The notes under the pieces are model-generated. The model saw only the letters and a program-made list of their open reading frames with translations, had not been told where the DNA came from and did not search any database. A program made the position numbers and the translations under genes. Below, piece after piece: positions 16,523 to 23,920 of a stretch of DNA of 36,667 nt. Position 1 is the first letter of the stretch. Each line of letters opens with the position of its first letter. This stretch comes from Chitinophagaceae bacterium (GTDB lineage: Bacteria > Bacteroidota > Bacteroidia > Chitinophagales > Chitinophagaceae). The DNA lies in the NCBI GenBank assembly GCA_947455605.1, contig CANGOX010000028.1, positions 1 through 36,667 on the forward strand, given 5' to 3'.

Positions 16523-17917
16523 TTATTTCGGACAATCCATTTTGCTCAATACATTCCTTTTATTAAAGGGATGTATTGACAGCAAAAGGTATCCTCCTCC
16601 ATTCATTGTTGGGTTCTTAGCCAGTATACCCAGGTTATGTAAACCCAGTACCAACGGCCCTAATTTTACGGCGGCACCTACCCATAATTGACCCTGTGTA
16701 TTATATTGTACGGGTAAATAGGCTCCCCATCCAATCGTTTCCCATCTCGGGGTGATGGTTAACAGATTCAATTCCCTTGTGCGGTATTTTGTATAACTGG
16801 ATGTAGAAAAGAAATTCATACTCAACTCGCCATTTATATACAGGTTGTTGCCAAAATTCCTGTCTACATTGATGATCAACCTTGTAGGATTGGTGATCGA
16901 AAAATTATTGGTGATCGCGGCACTATTGGTAAACACACTGGTCAACGAATCTTTAAAAGCCGAAATATCAGGTGCCCCGGTAAATTTCTGATCTACCAGA
17001 ATATCTGTAATGTTGGCACTAGGACTGAATAGCTGAACAGAATTGGAACTGGGTTTATATTTGTTAGAACCAATGTCCATAAGGCTTACACCGATCTTCC
17101 ATTCGTAATTGAGATTATTGTTTACCCCATTTTCACTATACTCATTATTATAGATCATATACTCAATGCCAAGACTTAGTCCAAAAGAGGTGAGGGCTTC
17201 TTTTCTGGCAGCTGTAAAACTGTTCTGATCCCAAGTGCTTGAATAGCCTGCAGAGCCACTTCCATCTGTAAAATTGAATAGGGTATCAGTTGCGGTCTTC
17301 GATTCTATATAACTCACCTTATTCAGTTTCAGGAAAGCACCCGATAACCCTTTCATGATCTGAAGGGTAACCCCTCCGGTTAATTTAGAACGGCTGTTCT
17401 CAAACAAAACCTGCGAATAGTTCAGGTCTGCTTCCAGCCATCCGGTATGTGTGGCAAATCCTTCGAGGTATGGTTGATTATCGTTCGCGATCAAAAAACT
17501 ATGGAAGCTGTTGATAGAATCACTATACCGAAAGGCCGTAGTTTTTACATGGTTATAGGATCTTGCCCGGATACCAAAATTGAATGCATGGTCATTATCC
17601 GGTTTATAAAGAAAATTCAATAAGCTTACATCGAGGTTTGCATGAAAGAATTTACTTCTTATATCTTCGGTCATGGTCAGGCCCCCATTTACACCGCTTA
17701 CATAATAAGGAGCGTTACTGCTCATTTTGGCCTGTACGGAAAATAAACTCAGGTCCCATTTATAGGCAGAACCTACCGAAGCTGCCGGGTTATTAAATAC
17801 AGCGGTACTTCCTGCCAGTGGAGAACCATGCAGCGCCTGGTAACCTTGCGCAGCAAGATCACTAACGGTAAAGAAAACCGCCAGGGCAACAAAGTATTGT
17901 TTTGTCTGTTTGTACAT
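16523..17917 (-). CDS. DUF5723-type outer-membrane protein
   Basis: The frame opens at 17962, but the signal peptide starts at the ATG at 17917 (MYKQTKQYFVALAVFF, cut near AAQ), giving 464 aa. After the signal come GSPLAGSTAVFNNPAASV, typical of Bacteroidota proteins that build a beta-barrel from alternating aromatic strands, and many strand-like stretches up to GGGYLLLSIHPF. No soluble catalytic motif is visible. I place it in the DUF5723 family by overall pattern; the function of that family is unknown and a structural or gliding-related envelope role is only a guess. It is monocistronic and convergent with the cold-shock gene. The region 17918-18126 upstream is shared with the divergent sigma-factor gene. 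Confidence 0.7.
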   Translation of the reverse strand: MYKQTKQYFVALAVFFTVSDLAAQGYQALHGSPLAGSTAVFNNPAASVGSAYKWDLSLFSVQAKMSSNAPYYVSGVNGGLTMTEDIRSKFFHANLDVSLLNFLYKPDNDHAFNFGIRARSYNHVKTTAFRYSDSINSFHSFLIANDNQPYLEGFATHTGWLEADLNYSQVLFENSRSKLTGGVTLQIMKGLSGAFLKLNKVSYIESKTATDTLFNFTDGSGSAGYSSTWDQNSFTAARKEALTSFGLSLGIEYMIYNNEYSENGVNNNLNYEWKIGVSLMDIGSNKYKPSSNSVQLFSPSANITDILVDQKFTGAPDISAFKDSLTSVFTNSAAITNNFSITNPTRLIINVDRNFGNNLYINGELSMNFFSTSSYTKYRTRELNLLTITPRWETIGWGAYLPVQYNTQGQLWVGAAVKLGPLVLGLHNLGILAKNPTMNGGGYLLLSIHPFNKRNVLSKMDCPK

Positions 17918-18126
17918 TTCCAGGGGTATGTTTACGAACCACGTGCTAAAGGGTAAACCCAAAATGGTGGCCTTAAGGGTCTAAATATAAAAGATTACAG
18001 ATGGATAAGGAGGAATAGGGTTGTAAAATTTTTAACGTACCTGCGGCAAAGCGCCCGGGTTGATTTTTTCATATTGGCCGAAGGTTTTTGTATGTTGTAT
18101 CGTCTAACTAACTAATAAAGCAATTT

Positions 18127-18696
18127 TTGAACGAAAAGGACCTCATTCTATCCCTTCAAAAAGGCGATCAGGCGGCTTTTAAGCATTTGGTCGGCACCTG
18201 GCAGAACATGGTATTCAATACCGTGCTCGGTATTGTGCAAGATACCCAGGAGGCAGAGGATGTTGCCCAGGAAGTATTCATTCAGGTTTTTCAGTCGGTA
18301 GGCAGCTTTCGGGGAGAAGCCAAATTATCCACCTGGCTGTACCGGATAGCCCTTACCAAAGCACTGGATGCCGAAAGAAAAAAGAAGTCGAAAAAAAGAG
18401 TGGCTAACCTCAAGTCCTGGATCGGTTTAGGTGAGAAGGAAGAGGAAGCGGTTCATTTTCATCACCCCGGGGTACAGCTGGATCAGAAAGAGCAGGCTGC
18501 TATCCTTTTTGAGGCGATGCAAAAACTGCCAGAGAACCAACGTATCGCTTTTGTGCTCATCAAAACAGAAGGATTACGGTATGATGAAGTGGCTGATATC
18601 ATGAACCTGACCATAAAATCCGTTGAAGCCCTGATGCATCGAGCAAAAGAGAACCTGCGGAAATATTTACGAAACTATTATTCGGATCAAACATAA
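18127..18696 (+). CDS. ECF-type RNA polymerase sigma factor
   Basis: This 189-aa protein has sigma region 2 at about residues 10-80 (DAEDVAQEVFIQVFQ, FRGEAKLSTWLYRIA) and region 4 at about 127-182 (LPENQRIAFVLIKTEGLRY, then a helix-turn-helix SVEALMHRAKENLRKYL). There is no region 3, as expected for ECF sigmas. It appears to start at TTG: an in-frame stop at 18109 leaves no upstream ATG, and the first internal ATG would delete half of region 2. The next two genes encode a single-TM protein and a membrane-anchored Spy-like protein with almost no gaps, so the sigma is probably held inactive at the membrane and released by an envelope signal. Its own promoter was not recognisable. Confidence 0.9.
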   Translation: MNEKDLILSLQKGDQAAFKHLVGTWQNMVFNTVLGIVQDTQEAEDVAQEVFIQVFQSVGSFRGEAKLSTWLYRIALTKALDAERKKKSKKRVANLKSWIGLGEKEEEAVHFHHPGVQLDQKEQAAILFEAMQKLPENQRIAFVLIKTEGLRYDEVADIMNLTIKSVEALMHRAKENLRKYLRNYYSDQT

Positions 18697-19044
18697 ATGA
18701 TGCGTATGGAATCTAAAAAATTTACACAACAAAACATCGATGAGATACTGAACAGCATTGATGGGATCAACCGGGCCGAGCTGTCCCCGTTCTTCTATAC
18801 CCGTGTACAGGCTCATCTCAATAAACGGTCCGCAGCTGACGGAAGTTTCTGGTCGATCATAACCCGGCCGGCAGTATCCATCGCTACCTTCTCTTTGTTA
18901 CTGGTACTGAATATTGTTGCGATCAACCATTACATAAAAAAAGATATACAGCCCGTAAATACAGCGTCTGGCAGTATACAGGGTTTTGCTCAGGAATATG
19001 ATCTTACCACCAGTTCTGTTTACAATGATAAAACCAACCCATAA
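18697..19044 (+). CDS. Small single-TM protein, putative anti-sigma factor
   Basis: This is a 115-aa protein with one membrane segment at about residues 58-79, a hydrophilic N-terminal part of about 55 residues that would face the cytoplasm, and a short outer tail. It begins directly after the sigma stop codon (TAA-ATG), and its own stop overlaps the next start by one base. A second in-frame ATG at 18706 is also possible. I see no ZAS-type zinc motif, so the anti-sigma role rests on position, topology and size (as for CnrY), not on sequence similarity. Confidence 0.6.
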   Translation: MMRMESKKFTQQNIDEILNSIDGINRAELSPFFYTRVQAHLNKRSAADGSFWSIITRPAVSIATFSLLLVLNIVAINHYIKKDIQPVNTASGSIQGFAQEYDLTTSSVYNDKTNP

Positions 19045-19631
19045 TGAACTACTTCGCAAGAAATAAATGGGCGGCCATTATAATCCTGTTATTGGTTGCT
19101 CTGAATATTGCCACGGTAACTTCTTTCTTTTTATTGCGCAGCCGACCCCCGGGCCGAGGAGCCAATCAATCGGGTGCGATGGAATTTCTGGTGAAAGAAT
19201 TGGGTTTTGATTCTCTGCAGAAACAAAAACTGATGGTGTTTAAGCAAGACCATCATTCTAAAATGGAAGAGGTAAAAAGAAAAAATAAAGAAGTAAAAGA
19301 AGCACTGTTTGATCTGCTGGAAGATACTGATACACCGGATTCGGTGATCGAAAAAGCAGCCAATGCTTCTGTTGTTTATGATGTACAGGCAGAGATCATT
19401 ACGTTCAAACATTTTCAACAGATCCGAAGTCTTTGTAATGAAGAACAGAAGAAAAAGTTTGATGCAGTGATAAAACAGGTGCTGCATATGCTTGCCCCGC
19501 AACCCGGTGGACCACAGCAAGGGCCACCACGAGGGCCCGGTGGCGAACATCCTGATGGACCACCACCACCTGCCGATGGACAGCGACCTCCGCCACCGGA
19601 TGGACAAAGGCCACCACCTCCGCAACAATAA
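19044..19631 (+). CDS. Membrane-anchored Spy/CpxP-like periplasmic heavy-metal sensor with Pro-rich tail
   Basis: This 195-aa protein has an N-terminal anchor (TM about residues 10-32) and a helical periplasmic domain at about 45-150. That domain contains the half-repeats seen in Spy/CpxP/CnrX proteins: LGFDSLQKQKLMVFKQDHH near the start and LCNEEQKKKFDAVIKQVL near the end, in the place of the LTxxQ motifs. His70, His71, Cys131 and Met residues are possible metal ligands. Residues 152-195 are a Pro/Gly/Gln tail with the repeated DGQRPPPP. In Cupriavidus CnrX, a protein of this type senses Ni/Co and signals through an anti-sigma to an ECF sigma, and the gene order here fits the same logic. The metal is unknown. 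Copper is my guess from the SCO1 gene downstream. Confidence 0.75.
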   Translation: MNYFARNKWAAIIILLLVALNIATVTSFFLLRSRPPGRGANQSGAMEFLVKELGFDSLQKQKLMVFKQDHHSKMEEVKRKNKEVKEALFDLLEDTDTPDSVIEKAANASVVYDVQAEIITFKHFQQIRSLCNEEQKKKFDAVIKQVLHMLAPQPGGPQQGPPRGPGGEHPDGPPPPADGQRPPPPDGQRPPPPQQ

Positions 19632-19690
19632 TATTTTATGTAAACGAAGGTTTCTTTTTGAAACCGCATCAAACCCTGAAACCGTTTGTT

Positions 19691-20458
19691 ATGAAAAAAT
19701 ATGCGCTTCCCATGATCATACTGGCATTTGGTGCCACTATCACTCTTTCCTGCAGTAAGGATTCCGGAACCACATCAATCGGTACTGCAACCGGTACTGC
19801 AACCGGTACGGCAACCGTTCCGGATGTGTTTAAAAAATTCAATACAACCGTTACCATCTCTTCCGATGGAACCTATATTACGATCAAATCGGATGGTATA
19901 CCTGATCATAAGAGTTGTTATTTTTCAACCAGTGATAACCGTTACCAGGCATACAACGGAACAAACACGGCGTTCTCAAAAAATCCAAACAGTATCGGTA
20001 CCAAGAGTTATACATTTAAGATACCGGCTTCTCCGGCAGTGAATGCAGCACATGAAGCTACACCACTCGGCCCTATCGGGGTTTCTATCAACGGAGTACC
20101 CATGTATAATCAATATGCAGGGCCCAATACACCGTTAACCAATGAGATCAATTCTTTTGATCAGTTCAATGGGCATCCGGATCAGAGTTCTTCTTATCAT
20201 TATCATGTAGAACCCTTGTATATCACTACGAACAATACCAGAAGTGCATTGATCGGATTTTTATTGGATGGATTTCCGGTGTATGGTCCATTGGAAAATG
20301 GTAAGACCATCGTTAGTGCCGACCTGGATGTTTATCATGGACATACCGGTGTTACTGCAGATTATCCCAATGGTATCTATCACTATCATACCACTGCCGA
20401 TGCACCCTACATCAATGGCAGCGGATTTTATGGAACAAAAGGAACGGTTACACAATAG
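19691..20458 (+). CDS. YHYH-domain lipoprotein
   Basis: The frame opens at 19658, but the ATG at 19691 starts a lipoprotein signal (LSCSKD, Cys21), giving 255 aa. Two copies of the name-giving motif are visible, YHYH at residues 169-172 and 230-233, along with HGH near 216-218 and the conserved DGFPVYGP at 193-200. The His density suggests metal binding, but the family has no established function that I know of. Residues 31-42 repeat GTAT three times, encoded by a 12-base tandem repeat. It lies 59 bases after the Spy-like sensor and is followed by a strong terminator, so it ends the first transcription unit of the cluster. Confidence 0.85.
   Translation: MKKYALPMIILAFGATITLSCSKDSGTTSIGTATGTATGTATVPDVFKKFNTTVTISSDGTYITIKSDGIPDHKSCYFSTSDNRYQAYNGTNTAFSKNPNSIGTKSYTFKIPASPAVNAAHEATPLGPIGVSINGVPMYNQYAGPNTPLTNEINSFDQFNGHPDQSSSYHYHVEPLYITTNNTRSALIGFLLDGFPVYGPLENGKTIVSADLDVYHGHTGVTADYPNGIYHYHTTADAPYINGSGFYGTKGTVTQ
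19781..19816 (+). repeat. In-frame 12-base tandem repeat, three copies
   Basis: GGTACTGCAACC occurs twice and then once with a single change (GGTACGGCAACC). It encodes three GTAT units in the linker after the lipid anchor of the YHYH protein, so gain or loss of a unit would only alter linker length. Confidence 0.85.
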
Positions 20459-20480
20459 TTTGGTTTTTCATAGAACAAGG

Positions 20481-20505
20481 GGCAATCAGCAATGATTGCC
20501 TTTTT
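20481..20505 (+). terminator. Intrinsic terminator after the YHYH gene
   Basis: An 8-base perfect stem (GGCAATCA, loop GCAA, TGATTGCC) is followed by five T. It separates sigma-to-YHYH from Spy2-SCO-MORN, so the latter probably has its own promoter in 20506-20614, where I could not identify a clear TAnnTTTG element. Confidence 0.85.
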
Positions 20506-20614
20506 GATTTTCTGATGTTCTTTTCAAATATTTAACAACGAATATCAAAGGGTTCTTTAAGAAAATACTTCTAATTATATATTACATTATTGCATCACTC
20601 CAAAAGAAAAGATC

Positions 20615-21058
20615 ATGAAAAAAAGAATGCTTATCCTGTTCACCAGCTTGGCAATCGCCTGTGTTTGTGTTACAGCACAACCTCAACAACCCGGTGGCCC
20701 CGGTAAACCACCCAGCCCGGAAGAAAGAGTAAAACATGTTTCCGAAAGAATGGAAAAAGAACTGAAACTGACTGCTGCACAAAAAGATAAACTGGCAGCA
20801 GCTTACAAGGATTTTTTTGCAGAGATCGAAAAACAAAAAAACAAAGATGGTAAGCAACCACCACCACCGCCTCCGCCGCCACCGGTGAGTAAAGAAGTGG
20901 CCGATAAGCTTAGCAAGGTTCGGGATGAAAAAATTAAATCTGTATTGAGTGCCGATCAATTCAAAAAATATGCAGAAATTGAAAAGACCATGCGCCCGCC
21001 CATGCCACCCGGAAAACCCGGTGAACAAAAGCCACCAACGCCTGATAAAAAACAATAA
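20615..21058 (+). CDS. Spy/LTxxQ-like exported protein with nine-proline run
   Basis: This is a 147-aa protein with a signal peptide (cut near VTAQ, residues 19-22). A helical domain begins with KLTAAQKDKLAAAYKDFF (the LTxxQ motif at 52-56) and, after a Pro run at residues 82-90, continues with LSADQFKKYAEIEK. These are the paired motifs of Spy/CpxP-like chaperones or metal sensors, interrupted by nine consecutive Pro. The C-terminus is also Pro/Gly-rich. It has no membrane anchor, unlike the related 195-aa protein upstream, so it is probably a free periplasmic chaperone or metal buffer. It is 5 bases upstream of the SCO1 gene. The Pro run should stall ribosomes without EF-P or a similar factor. 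Confidence 0.7.
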   Translation: MKKRMLILFTSLAIACVCVTAQPQQPGGPGKPPSPEERVKHVSERMEKELKLTAAQKDKLAAAYKDFFAEIEKQKNKDGKQPPPPPPPPPVSKEVADKLSKVRDEKIKSVLSADQFKKYAEIEKTMRPPMPPGKPGEQKPPTPDKKQ

Positions 21059-21063
21059 AGGAA

Positions 21064-21723
21064 ATGCATAACCGATTTTTTTCTATCATAGTATCAATGG
21101 TATTCCTTGCAGCCTGCAGCGCTCCCGTAAAAAAGGAGAAACAGGCGGCAGGGAAACTGCCATTTTATAACAGTGCAGATTTTACCCCGCAATGGATAGA
21201 ACCCACATCAGCCGAATATGCAGCTATTCATACCATACCTGGTTTTCAATTCACAGATCAGAATGGGCAAAAGGTTACCGAAAAAACAGTTGAAGGAAAG
21301 ATCTATGTGGCTGATTTTTTTTTCACAGCCTGTCCGGGCATCTGCAAACGATTAACCACCCATCTGAAAATTGTTCAGGATTCCTTTCAAACCGATAACC
21401 GGGTATTGTTACTCTCACATAGTGTAACACCCGAGAACGACAGTGTACCCCGCCTGAAACAATATGCCAATGCATTTGGGGCCATCAGTGGTAAATGGCA
21501 CCTGGTTACCGGCGATCGGGAAGCATTGTACACGATTGCACGACAATCGTATTTTGCAGATGAGGATATGGGACAAAAAAAGAACAGCAATGATTTTCTG
21601 CATACAGAAAATATGTTGCTGATCGATAAGCACCGGCGGATCCGTGGTGTATATAAAGGAACAGCTTTGAATGATATACAAAACCTGATCGCAGATATTA
21701 AGATCCTGGAAAGCGAAGAATGA
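21064..21723 (+). CDS. SCO1/SenC-family copper-binding thioredoxin-fold lipoprotein
   Basis: This is a 219-aa lipoprotein (FLAAC, Cys18). The thioredoxin-like domain carries the SCO copper site: CPGIC with Cys90 and Cys94, and the distal His180 in FLHTENMLLID. All three Cu ligands are therefore present. SCO proteins deliver copper to the CuA site of cytochrome oxidase or maintain its thiols, and some bacterial members act in copper stress or redox signalling instead. No cytochrome oxidase genes are in the window, and the neighbours are Spy-like, YHYH and MORN proteins, which favours an envelope copper role. The stop overlaps the MORN gene start in ATGA. Confidence 0.92.
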   Translation: MHNRFFSIIVSMVFLAACSAPVKKEKQAAGKLPFYNSADFTPQWIEPTSAEYAAIHTIPGFQFTDQNGQKVTEKTVEGKIYVADFFFTACPGICKRLTTHLKIVQDSFQTDNRVLLLSHSVTPENDSVPRLKQYANAFGAISGKWHLVTGDREALYTIARQSYFADEDMGQKKNSNDFLHTENMLLIDKHRRIRGVYKGTALNDIQNLIADIKILESEE

Positions 21724-22331
21724 AAAAATATTTAGCCATACTATTCATCTTTACAGGTTGTCAGTTTTCAAAACAGGATAAGCCTTCGGCAGCCGTAATA
21801 ACAACGGATACACCTGCTATTCCGGATAGTACCGTTCAGTGGGGCGATACTTCACTGGCATTAAAGAATGGTGTCTGGTATTATCATGAACAACCGTTTA
21901 CCGGTTTTATTGAAACCCATTATACTTCAGGGGCGCTTAAGTTGCGGCAAAGTTTTTATCTGGGTAAAGATGAGGGTCTGATGCTTTCTTATTATGAAGA
22001 TGGGAGCAAGGATGCACGTCGCTTTTATCATAACGGAGAAAAAGACAGTATTAACCAGGGCTGGTGGCCCAATGGCCATGCCCGGTTTGAATACCATTTC
22101 AAAAATGGTATATATGAAGGCGATTTTAAAGAATGGTACCAAAGCGGCAAACCGCTGAAACATATTGTTTACCACAACGGAAAAGAGCAAAGCGGCAAGG
22201 GCTGGCGCGAAAACGGTAAGGTCTATATGAGTTTTGTGGTTAAGGAAGGCCGTTTATATGGGATGGTCAATCCTAATCTCTGTTATTCCCTCAAAAATGA
22301 AAAGGGTGAGTTTGTGAAAAGTTCCCGCTAA
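21720..22331 (+). CDS. MORN-repeat lipoprotein (YwqK-antitoxin-like family)
   Basis: This is a 203-aa lipoprotein (FTGC, Cys14). From about residue 55 it has five or six short repeats with the pattern Y-x-x-G-x-x (GFIETHYTSGALK, YYEDGSKD, WWPNGHARFEYHF, WYQSGKPLKHIVYHNG, WRENGKVYMSF), matching MORN_2-type repeats. Databases often label such proteins YwqK-family antitoxins, but there is no toxin gene beside it and the lipid anchor argues for an envelope role, perhaps as a binding scaffold. It is translationally coupled to the SCO1 gene and ends the cluster. Confidence 0.72.
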   Translation: MKKYLAILFIFTGCQFSKQDKPSAAVITTDTPAIPDSTVQWGDTSLALKNGVWYYHEQPFTGFIETHYTSGALKLRQSFYLGKDEGLMLSYYEDGSKDARRFYHNGEKDSINQGWWPNGHARFEYHFKNGIYEGDFKEWYQSGKPLKHIVYHNGKEQSGKGWRENGKVYMSFVVKEGRLYGMVNPNLCYSLKNEKGEFVKSSR

Positions 22332-22332
22332 C

Positions 22333-22359
22333 AAAAAGTCCCCTGTAGAAACAGGGGAC
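22333..22359 (-). terminator. Intrinsic terminator, minus direction
   Basis: An 8-base perfect stem (GTCCCCTG and CAGGGGAC around a 6-base loop) has five A on its left, which read as a T-tract on the minus strand. It therefore ends transcripts coming from 22360 and beyond, and the stem may also slow the convergent MORN transcript. Confidence 0.8.
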
Positions 22360-22480
22360 GTCTTCGATTGCTTGCCATATAAGAAAAGAGATAATTAGTA
22401 TTTAGATAACCTTAGAAACGCATCCCGGAACTTGCTTCCTTGTAGCTTTGTTTCTGAAGTAAAGGTAAGGGTAAAAATCA
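22360..22480 (-). ncRNA. Candidate structured small RNA or long 3' UTR upstream of the minus terminator
   Basis: There is no ORF here, yet composition is less AT-rich than in 22480-22639. On the minus strand an outer stem (AGAAAC with GTTTCT, plus-strand positions 22450-22455 and 22414-22419) encloses an inner GGAA/TTCC hairpin (22436-22439 and 22427-22430), and the region runs into the terminator at 22338-22359. I could not assign a known RNA family or find a consensus promoter, so it could be merely the 3' UTR of the aminotransferase gene. Confidence 0.3.
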
Positions 22481-22639
22481 ATTTTCTGATATTTTTTTTA
22501 TTAATTCTTTGTTTTTAGCAATTATTTAATAAAAAATTGATGTTTTGGTGCTAATAGTTTTATATTATTTTTATATTATATATTGAACATATTATGCGAA
22601 CAAATTGGAAAATAGTTATACAAGTAATTGATTTTCAAT
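22480..22639. other. Very AT-rich intergenic segment
   Basis: This segment contains long A and T runs and almost no G/C clusters. I see no gene, no repeat unit and no exact TAnnTTTG element on either strand. It may simply be an AT-rich spacer downstream of the aminotransferase gene, or may hold the promoter of the candidate RNA. Confidence 0.5.
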
Positions 22640-23833
22640 CTATTTTTTGTTCTTATATGCTTTTAGTGCCATTTCCAGGCAATTCATAGCACTATTTATG
22701 TCATTTAAATTTAATACGTAAGCCAGACGCACTTCTTTCTTTCCCAAACCCAGTGTTCCGTAAAATCCGGTGGCAGGAGCTAGCATTACGGTTTGTCCTT
22801 CAAAAGAAAAGTCTTCCAGTAACCACTGACAAAACACATCTGCATCATCAATGGGTAATTGTGCCATGGCATAAAAAGCGCCACCGGGATTCGGACAGAA
22901 TACACCATCCATCGCATTCAGCCTTTTTACGATCAGATCTCTTCTTGATTTATACTCCGCTTTGGTTGTATCAAAATAATCAGCCGGCAGATCAATAGCG
23001 GCTTCGCCTGCGATCTGTGCAAAGCTTGGCGGACTCAATCTGGCCTGTGCAAATTTCATCACGGCATCCAGCACAGTTTTGTTCTTGGTAATAAAAGCGC
23101 CGATCCTTCCGCCGCAGGCACTATAGCGTTTGCTGATCGTGTCCATGATGATCACGTTATCATCTACACCTTCCAGGTGCATAGCGCTGATCTGCTTTCC
23201 TTCGTAACAAAACTCGCGGTATGCTTCGTCGGAGAACAGGTACAGATTATGTTTGAGGATGATCTGCTTTAACTGCTGCATTTCCTCATCACTATATAAA
23301 TAACCGGTGGGGTTATTGGGGTTGCAGATCACGATAGCCTTAGTTTTCGATGTGATCTTCTTCTCAAATTCTTCCATCGGTGGTAGGGCAAAACCATTTT
23401 CAATATGCGAAGTAACCGGAACCACTTTTACACCGGCTGCAACGGCAAAACCATTATAGTTAGCATAGAACGGTTCAGGAATGATCACTTCATCACCCGC
23501 ATCCAAACAAGCCATAAAACCAAACTGGATCGCTTCACTACCACCGGTGGTGATAATGATCTCGTTGTGATTTACATGCACACCTACGCTTTCATAATAA
23601 CCCACCAGTTTTCTGCGGTAGCTTTCATTACCGGCGCTATGACTGTATTCCAGCACTTTAAAATCGCTATGGCGAACGGCATCGAGTACCATTTTAGGGG
23701 TTTCAATATCGGGCTGGCCAATATTCAGGTGGTATACTTTGATCCCTTTTTTCTTGGCAGTTTCTGCATAAGGAACCAATTTCCGGATGGGCGAGGCGGG
23801 CATGGCCTGGCCTCTTTGACTGATCTGTAGCAT
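22640..23833 (-). CDS. Class I/II PLP-dependent aminotransferase (aspartate-aminotransferase-like)
   Basis: The frame opens at 23854, but the ATG at 23833 is preferred: it starts MLQISQRGQAMPASPIRK, normal for this family, and a consensus promoter sits 4 bases upstream. The protein is then 397 aa. NIGQPDIETP and TTGGSEAIQFG bind substrate and cofactor, CNPNNPTG is the family signature, and Lys235 in SKRYSACGGRIG is the expected Schiff-base lysine. It should transfer an amino group between an amino acid and a 2-oxo acid. The substrate cannot be fixed from sequence. The terminator of the upstream DUF1573 gene is nested against its promoter. Confidence 0.93.
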   Translation of the reverse strand: MLQISQRGQAMPASPIRKLVPYAETAKKKGIKVYHLNIGQPDIETPKMVLDAVRHSDFKVLEYSHSAGNESYRRKLVGYYESVGVHVNHNEIIITTGGSEAIQFGFMACLDAGDEVIIPEPFYANYNGFAVAAGVKVVPVTSHIENGFALPPMEEFEKKITSKTKAIVICNPNNPTGYLYSDEEMQQLKQIILKHNLYLFSDEAYREFCYEGKQISAMHLEGVDDNVIIMDTISKRYSACGGRIGAFITKNKTVLDAVMKFAQARLSPPSFAQIAGEAAIDLPADYFDTTKAEYKSRRDLIVKRLNAMDGVFCPNPGGAFYAMAQLPIDDADVFCQWLLEDFSFEGQTVMLAPATGFYGTLGLGKKEVRLAYVLNLNDINSAMNCLEMALKAYKNKK

Positions 23834-23837
23834 TTGG

Positions 23838-23867
23838 CAAAGATAGTTGGGCACCCAACGTTCTCAA
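23838..23867 (-). promoter_or_regulatory. Consensus promoter with palindrome in the spacer, aminotransferase gene
   Basis: On the minus strand, TTG (23867-23865), a 19-base spacer and TATCTTTG (23845-23838) match the consensus exactly. The ATG at 23833 follows after 4 bases, so the mRNA is probably leaderless. The spacer contains the perfect inverted repeat GTTGGG-CA-CCCAAC at 23846-23859, a candidate operator. Confidence 0.75.
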
Positions 23868-23899
23868 AACAAAATACGCAACCGGTTAGGGTTGCGTAT
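23867..23899 (-). terminator. Intrinsic terminator of the DUF1573 gene
   Basis: On the minus strand a 10-base perfect stem (23890-23899 with 23874-23883, 6-base loop) is followed by TTTGTTTT. It lies just downstream of the DUF1573 stop and touches the -33 element of the next gene. Confidence 0.82.
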
Positions 23900-23920
23900 T
23901 GATAAATTATATTGGGTTGC

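Noticed and set aside
19405..19672. Open frames rich in Gly, Val or Cys on the minus strand
   Set aside because: They are the antisense of the Pro/Gly/Gln-rich tail of the Spy-like sensor gene.
21720..22331. Toxin-antitoxin pair suggested by the YwqK-like family name
   Set aside because: The protein is a lipoprotein with MORN-type repeats and there is no toxin gene beside it; the antitoxin label is only a database name.
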